Assembly (NCBI RefSeq): GCF_040605455.1
Contig: NZ_JBEXCV010000098.1
Location: 1 to 35,398 of the forward strand
Length of the DNA stretch: 35,398 nt
Direction: 5' to 3'
Source of the DNA: Embleya sp040605455
GTDB lineage: Bacteria; Actinomycetota; Actinomycetes; Streptomycetales; Streptomycetaceae
Positions within the stretch are counted from its first letter, which is position 1. Every line of letters starts with the position of its first letter. Below, one piece after another: positions 32,557 to 35,398 of this stretch. Under the pieces are notes generated by a model that made no database searches, was not told the origin of the DNA, and worked only from the letters and a program-made list of their open reading frames with translations. Made by a program: the position numbers and the translations under genes.

Positions 32557-33330
32557 TCAGCCCGGGGTGACGACGAGTCGACCGCCGTCGAGTTCGAGAA
32601 CCTGCCCGCCGTAGCAGGCGCGCAGCAGTTCCGGGGTGAGCGCGGACTCGGTGTCGGCGAAGGCGAATTGCCGACGGTTGACCAGACAGGTCTGCTCGCA
32701 CAGGCGTTGGGCCACGGCGAGGTCGTGGGTGCTGACCAGGACCGCGGTACCGGTGTCCTTGGCACGGACCAGCGCGTCGATCAGCGCCTCCTGGCTCACC
32801 GCGTCGACGCCGTTGAACGGCTCGTCCAGGACCAGGATCGGCGGTTGCGCGGACAGCGCGCGGGCCAGCAGTACGCGCTGGCGTTGGCCGCCGGACAGTG
32901 CGCCGAAGCGCGCGTTCGCCCGGTCGGCAAGGCCGACCATGGCCAGCGCCTCGTCGGCGGCGGCCCGATCCCGGCGGCCGGGGCGGCGCAGTCGGCCGAT
33001 CAGGCGGTAGCGGCCCATCAGCACCACCTGCCGTGCGGTGACCGGGAATTCCGGGTCCAGGTTCGCCGCCTGCGGTACGTAGCCGACGAACGCGCGGGCC
33101 GCGGCCGGGCGGCGGCCCGCCACGGTGACCGCTCCGGCAACCACGGGAACCAGTCCAAGGACGGCCTTGATCAGCGTGGACTTGCCGCCGCCGTTGGGGC
33201 CGACCAGGGCCACCGCCTGCCCGGCCGGGACGCGTCCGTCGACCCCGATCAGGGCCGGGGTGCGGTCGTAGGCCATGGTCGCCTCGGTGAAACGGACCGG
33301 ATCCGGTGCGGTCTCGATGCGGTCGGTCAT
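32557..33330 (-). CDS. znuC: Metal ABC transporter ATP-binding protein
   Basis: This 257-residue ABC ATPase has Walker A GPNGGGKST (44-52), a Q-loop in YVPQAANLDPEFPV typical of metal-chelate importers, signature LSGGQRQRV (145-153), Walker B ILVLDEPFNGVD (165-176) and H-loop STHDLA (H202). All ATPase residues are present. Its ATG at 33330 is three bases after the stop of the broken binding-protein gene, and the two permease genes follow, so it is the second gene of the operon. The assignment to a zinc/manganese importer comes from neighbours and the short ZnuC-like length. Confidence 0.93.
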   Translation of the reverse strand: MTDRIETAPDPVRFTEATMAYDRTPALIGVDGRVPAGQAVALVGPNGGGKSTLIKAVLGLVPVVAGAVTVAGRRPAAARAFVGYVPQAANLDPEFPVTARQVVLMGRYRLIGRLRRPGRRDRAAADEALAMVGLADRANARFGALSGGQRQRVLLARALSAQPPILVLDEPFNGVDAVSQEALIDALVRAKDTGTAVLVSTHDLAVAQRLCEQTCLVNRRQFAFADTESALTPELLRACYGGQVLELDGGRLVVTPG

Positions 33331-33333
33331 CGC

Positions 33334-34172
33334 TCAGCTCCGCAGCGCGGCGACGATGGTGTCGGTGTTGTGCGCCTCGGAGTCGAGGTAGCCGGCACCC
33401 GCGGAGCCGGGGGCGCCGAGCGAGTCGGCGTACAGCGCGTCGTCGCCGTCGACGACCTTGATGCCCGCTTCCCGGGCGATGGTCGCGGCGGTCTTGGGCG
33501 GCAACGCGCTTTCGGCGAACACCGCCTTGGTGCCGGTGGCCTTGATCCTGGCCACGACGTCCTCGATCCGGCTGCCGGAGAGTTCGGCCTGGTCGTCGAA
33601 GCTCGGGATGATCGAGCCGACGAATTCCAGCCGGTAGCGGTCGACGTAGTAACCCAGCGCGTCGTGGTTGGTGACCAGTTTGCGGTTCGCCGCCGGGATG
33701 GTGTCCAGCTTGGCCCGGTTGTCGGCATCGAGCGCGTCGAGCTTGGCGCCGTAGCCGGCAAGGTTGTTCTCGTAGACCTTCGCGTTGGCCCCGTCGGCGG
33801 CGCTCAACGCCTTGGCGATATTGGTCACCATCACCTTGGCGTTGAGCGGGTTGTGCCAGATGTGCGGGTCGTTCTCCCCGTGCTCGTGTTCCCCATGCTC
33901 GCCGTGCTCGCCGCGCTCCTCGTGCTCGCCCTTGCGCAACTGCACCCCGAGTCGGCGACCTGCGTCGTGGTCGCCACCACCTTGATCCGGGGTCCGGAGC
34001 CGGCGCCCGGCGAACCGCCGCCCGCCACCGGCGCGGCGGGCCCGACCTGGTTCTTGTCCTTGGTGCCCTTGCCGTCGTCGGTGTCCGTGTCGTCGGAACC
34101 GCACGCGGTCAGGGTTGCGGCGGTCAGGGCGGTGGCGGCGACGGCGAAGACCGCGCGGGTCGATATGCGCAT
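33334..34172 (-). pseudogene. znuA: Broken zinc-type substrate-binding lipoprotein (ZnuA-like)
   Basis: The gene starts at ATG 34172 (GGAGAG upstream) with a signal peptide and lipobox (ATLTACGSDD), and reaches the first strand of a ZnuA domain, IKVVATTTQVAD. At about 33950-33957 this frame jumps to unrelated Cys/Arg codons, while another frame begins GVQLRKGEHEERG and carries on with a His-rich metal loop, NDPHIWHNPLNAKVMV and the rest of the C-terminal lobe to the normal end. About 65-70 residues of the N-terminal lobe, including the first metal-ligand His (usual DPHxYEPxP), are deleted and the remainder is out of frame. The other transporter genes are intact. It is a clear null allele unless the assembly is wrong. 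Confidence 0.85.
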
Positions 34173-34240
34173 GAGAACTCTCTCCAGGCAGGGGTGTGTC
34201 GACGCATCGATCGGCGGATGCCGCCTCGATCGTTCGATAA

Positions 34241-34255
34241 TGAAAACCATAATCA
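34241..34255 (-). promoter_or_regulatory. Putative Zur box upstream of the zinc transporter operon
   Basis: TGAAAACCATAATCA matches 11 of 15 positions of the actinomycete Zur operator as I know it (TGAAAATGATTTTCA). It lies about 70 bases before the ATG of the binding-protein gene and overlaps a CATTAT -10-like hexamer on the minus strand. Zinc-dependent repression of the operon is the natural reading; no zur gene is in the window. Confidence 0.6.
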
Positions 34256-34256
34256 C

Positions 34257-34785
34257 CTAGCCGAAAGCTGTCCAGGGCGGGGCCGATGCCCGGGCGCGCG
34301 CCGGGCATCGGCTCCGACGTGGGTCGGATCCGCGATCGGACCGGGTCGGGCGTGGCACCGTGGACGGCTTCGATCCGGCGCCCACGTCGAGGGATCGCTC
34401 GCACGGGTCGCCCATGCGCTCCGGTGGGAACGGATCGAGGGCGAGTTCCTCGTCGGTGACCAGGCGGCCGTGCGGGATCTCCGACGGTTGCTCGCGGTCG
34501 GCGCGGAGGCGACGAATCCGGGTCGTCGGCGGTCGCCGTGGATGGGGTGCCGGTCCGGCGCCGCCGCGACCCCGCGGATCGCGGGCATGCGGTCCCGGTC
34601 CCGCTGAAGAGCGTCGCGAGCCGGGGTCCGCCGGACTCGATCGCCACATTGGCGCGCCGGCCGTTGTCATGGTGACCGGGAGCAGGAAAACGCCGACGGC
34701 CGGAAACACCGGTGTCCCCCGGCGTGGGTGAGCCGGGAGACACCGGTGTGGGGTGAGCGCTTGGACTGCGTGGATCGTGCGGGCG
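34257..34785. other. Intergenic stretch with twin palindromes and no clear gene
   Basis: The open frames here lack known motifs and ribosome-binding sites. One plus-strand frame contains a protein-like run (RVAHALRWERIEGEFLVGDQ, about 34400-34465) that may be a gene fragment, but I cannot assign it. The notable element is the pair of 10-bp palindromes described separately. Confidence 0.45.
34706..34749. repeat. Two copies of the palindrome ACACCGGTGT
   Basis: The perfect 10-bp palindrome ACACCGGTGT occurs at 34706-34715 and again at 34740-34749. The copies are 34 bases apart, a little over three helical turns, with GC-rich sequence between. Paired identical palindromes in an intergenic region suggest binding of a dimeric regulator, but an accidental repeat cannot be excluded. 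Confidence 0.5.
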
Positions 34786-35079
34786 CTATGACCTCGGCGC
34801 CGCGGACGGAGGCTGCGGGCCGATCCGCCGATCGGCGCCGGGGGAGCCGACCGCGGTCGGATCGGCGTCGAGGGTGGTCGCGTCGCGGGTGGCCGCGTCA
34901 GGCATGCTCGCGTCGCGGGTGGCCGCGTCGGCGGCGACCTTGCCCGAACCGGCAACGGGCGATGGGGTGTCCGAGGTCGCGGCGGTGCCGGCGGTCGCGG
35001 CGGTGCCGGCGGTCGCGGCGGAGCGGGCGGCTTCGGCGCGCACGAGGGCACTCAGGAGCAGATAGGTGTCAAGGGGCAT
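34786..35079 (-). CDS. Small Ala/Thr/Asp-rich protein with internal repeats
   Basis: The ATG at 35079 has GGGAG eight bases upstream and opens a 97-codon frame. The first 20 residues (MPLDTYLLLSALVRAEAARS) look like an amphipathic helix. After that come a six-residue repeat (AATAGT, about 2.5 copies) and a ten-residue repeat (DAATRDASMP then DAATRDATTL), ending in a Pro/Arg-rich tail. I do not recognise the family. The good start site and GC-rich third positions favour a gene; the tandem DNA repeats and low-complexity tail argue caution. It could be a small secreted or peptide-precursor-like protein, but there is no modifying enzyme beside it. Confidence 0.45.
   Translation of the reverse strand: MPLDTYLLLSALVRAEAARSAATAGTAATAGTAATSDTPSPVAGSGKVAADAATRDASMPDAATRDATTLDADPTAVGSPGADRRIGPQPPSAAPRS
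34878..35021. repeat. Two tandem repeat blocks inside the small repeat protein gene
   Basis: The first block is a 22-base identical core (starting TCGCGTCGCGGGTGG) at 34878-34899 and 34908-34929, a 30-base period. The second is an 18-base unit, GGTCGCGGCGGTGCCGGC, at 34975-34992 and 34993-35010 with a partial third copy to about 35021. Both periods are multiples of three, so copy-number changes would keep the frame. Confidence 0.75.
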
Positions 35080-35398
35080 GGCGGGATCTCCCGGGTTCGC
35101 GGGGCTGAGGAATGAACGCGGACACGCCGGTCCGGCCACACGCCCGGTGCGGCGGCGGCCCGACGTCGGCGATCGCTCAGCAGCGCAGGACGACGGTCCG
35201 CGAAGGGATCGGTCCGGAATGCCCGTGGCCGTACGGGCGCGGATCTCGCCGACCTCGGCCGAGGCAGCGAGCCGGGACCCGACGGTGTCCACGAGGGCGG
35301 AGGCCGATGCGGTGGTGGAGTGGTGCCGCGGCCGAGCGGCGGCCGGCGTGCGTGCCGGGCCGACGGCGGGTCCGTGCCGGCCACCGGGTTCGCCGGCG
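35080..35398. other. Right-edge stretch with no convincing gene
   Basis: The open frames on both strands are Arg/Pro/Ala-rich without motifs. The segment next to 35080 contains the ribosome-binding site of the small minus-strand gene. A gene continuing beyond the window edge cannot be excluded. Confidence 0.4.

Overview
The window is very GC-rich (roughly 70% or more), with strongly G/C-biased third codon positions, GTG starts, leaderless promoters and families typical of Streptomycetales-type actinomycetes: TgmA/TgmB graspetide genes, a DUF574 methyltransferase, a DUF2267 protein, a Tat-exported phosphocholine-type phospholipase C and a rhomboid-like protein. Several decayed genes suggest an accessory or chromosome-arm location, but the sequence alone does not prove this.

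Layout. (1) 119-2119, minus: a compact graspetide RiPP operon of precursor TgmA, ATP-grasp ligase TgmB and a Ser/Thr-kinase-like protein, joined by overlapping start and stop codons. (2) 2308-2812: remnants of a response regulator and an MMPL transporter. (3) 3171-6247, plus: a rhomboid-like membrane protein and glycogen debranching enzyme GlgX, followed by a terminator shared with (4) 6317-9804, minus: phospholipase C preceded by an EEP-fold protein that has lost most catalytic residues. (5) 9805-11719: mostly non-coding, with GntR and MFS remnants and a near-consensus promoter. (6) 11720-17665: a DUF2267 protein, DUF574 methyltransferase, amidase, possible His-rich peptide, NAPE-PLD-like metallo-hydrolase, cut-down cupin and lipoprotein. 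(7) 17829-20963: an MFS exporter, a methyltransferase broken by an in-frame TGA, and a divergent XRE-cupin regulator. (8) 21051-21170: an aberrant tRNA-Ser-like gene. (9) 21329-24201: a TetR repressor divergent from an SGNH hydrolase and MFS exporter, with an operator between them. (10) 24261-28980: a dihydrodipicolinate-reductase-like dehydrogenase with an AhpD-like partner, GNAT, an unknown protein, Ogt, epoxide hydrolase and a frameshifted zinc ribbon. (11) 29132-30515: universal stress and CBS proteins. (12) 30765-34255: a zinc-type ABC transporter (binding protein, ATPase, two permeases) behind a Zur-like box, with the binding-protein gene deleted and frameshifted. (13) 34257-35398: twin palindromes and a small repeat-bearing ORF.

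The points most worth checking are the tRNA-Ser-like RNA with a 12-bp hairpin where the anticodon arm belongs, the TgmAB-kinase operon, the EEP pseudoenzyme, and the zinc transporter that has lost its binding protein but kept the other subunits.
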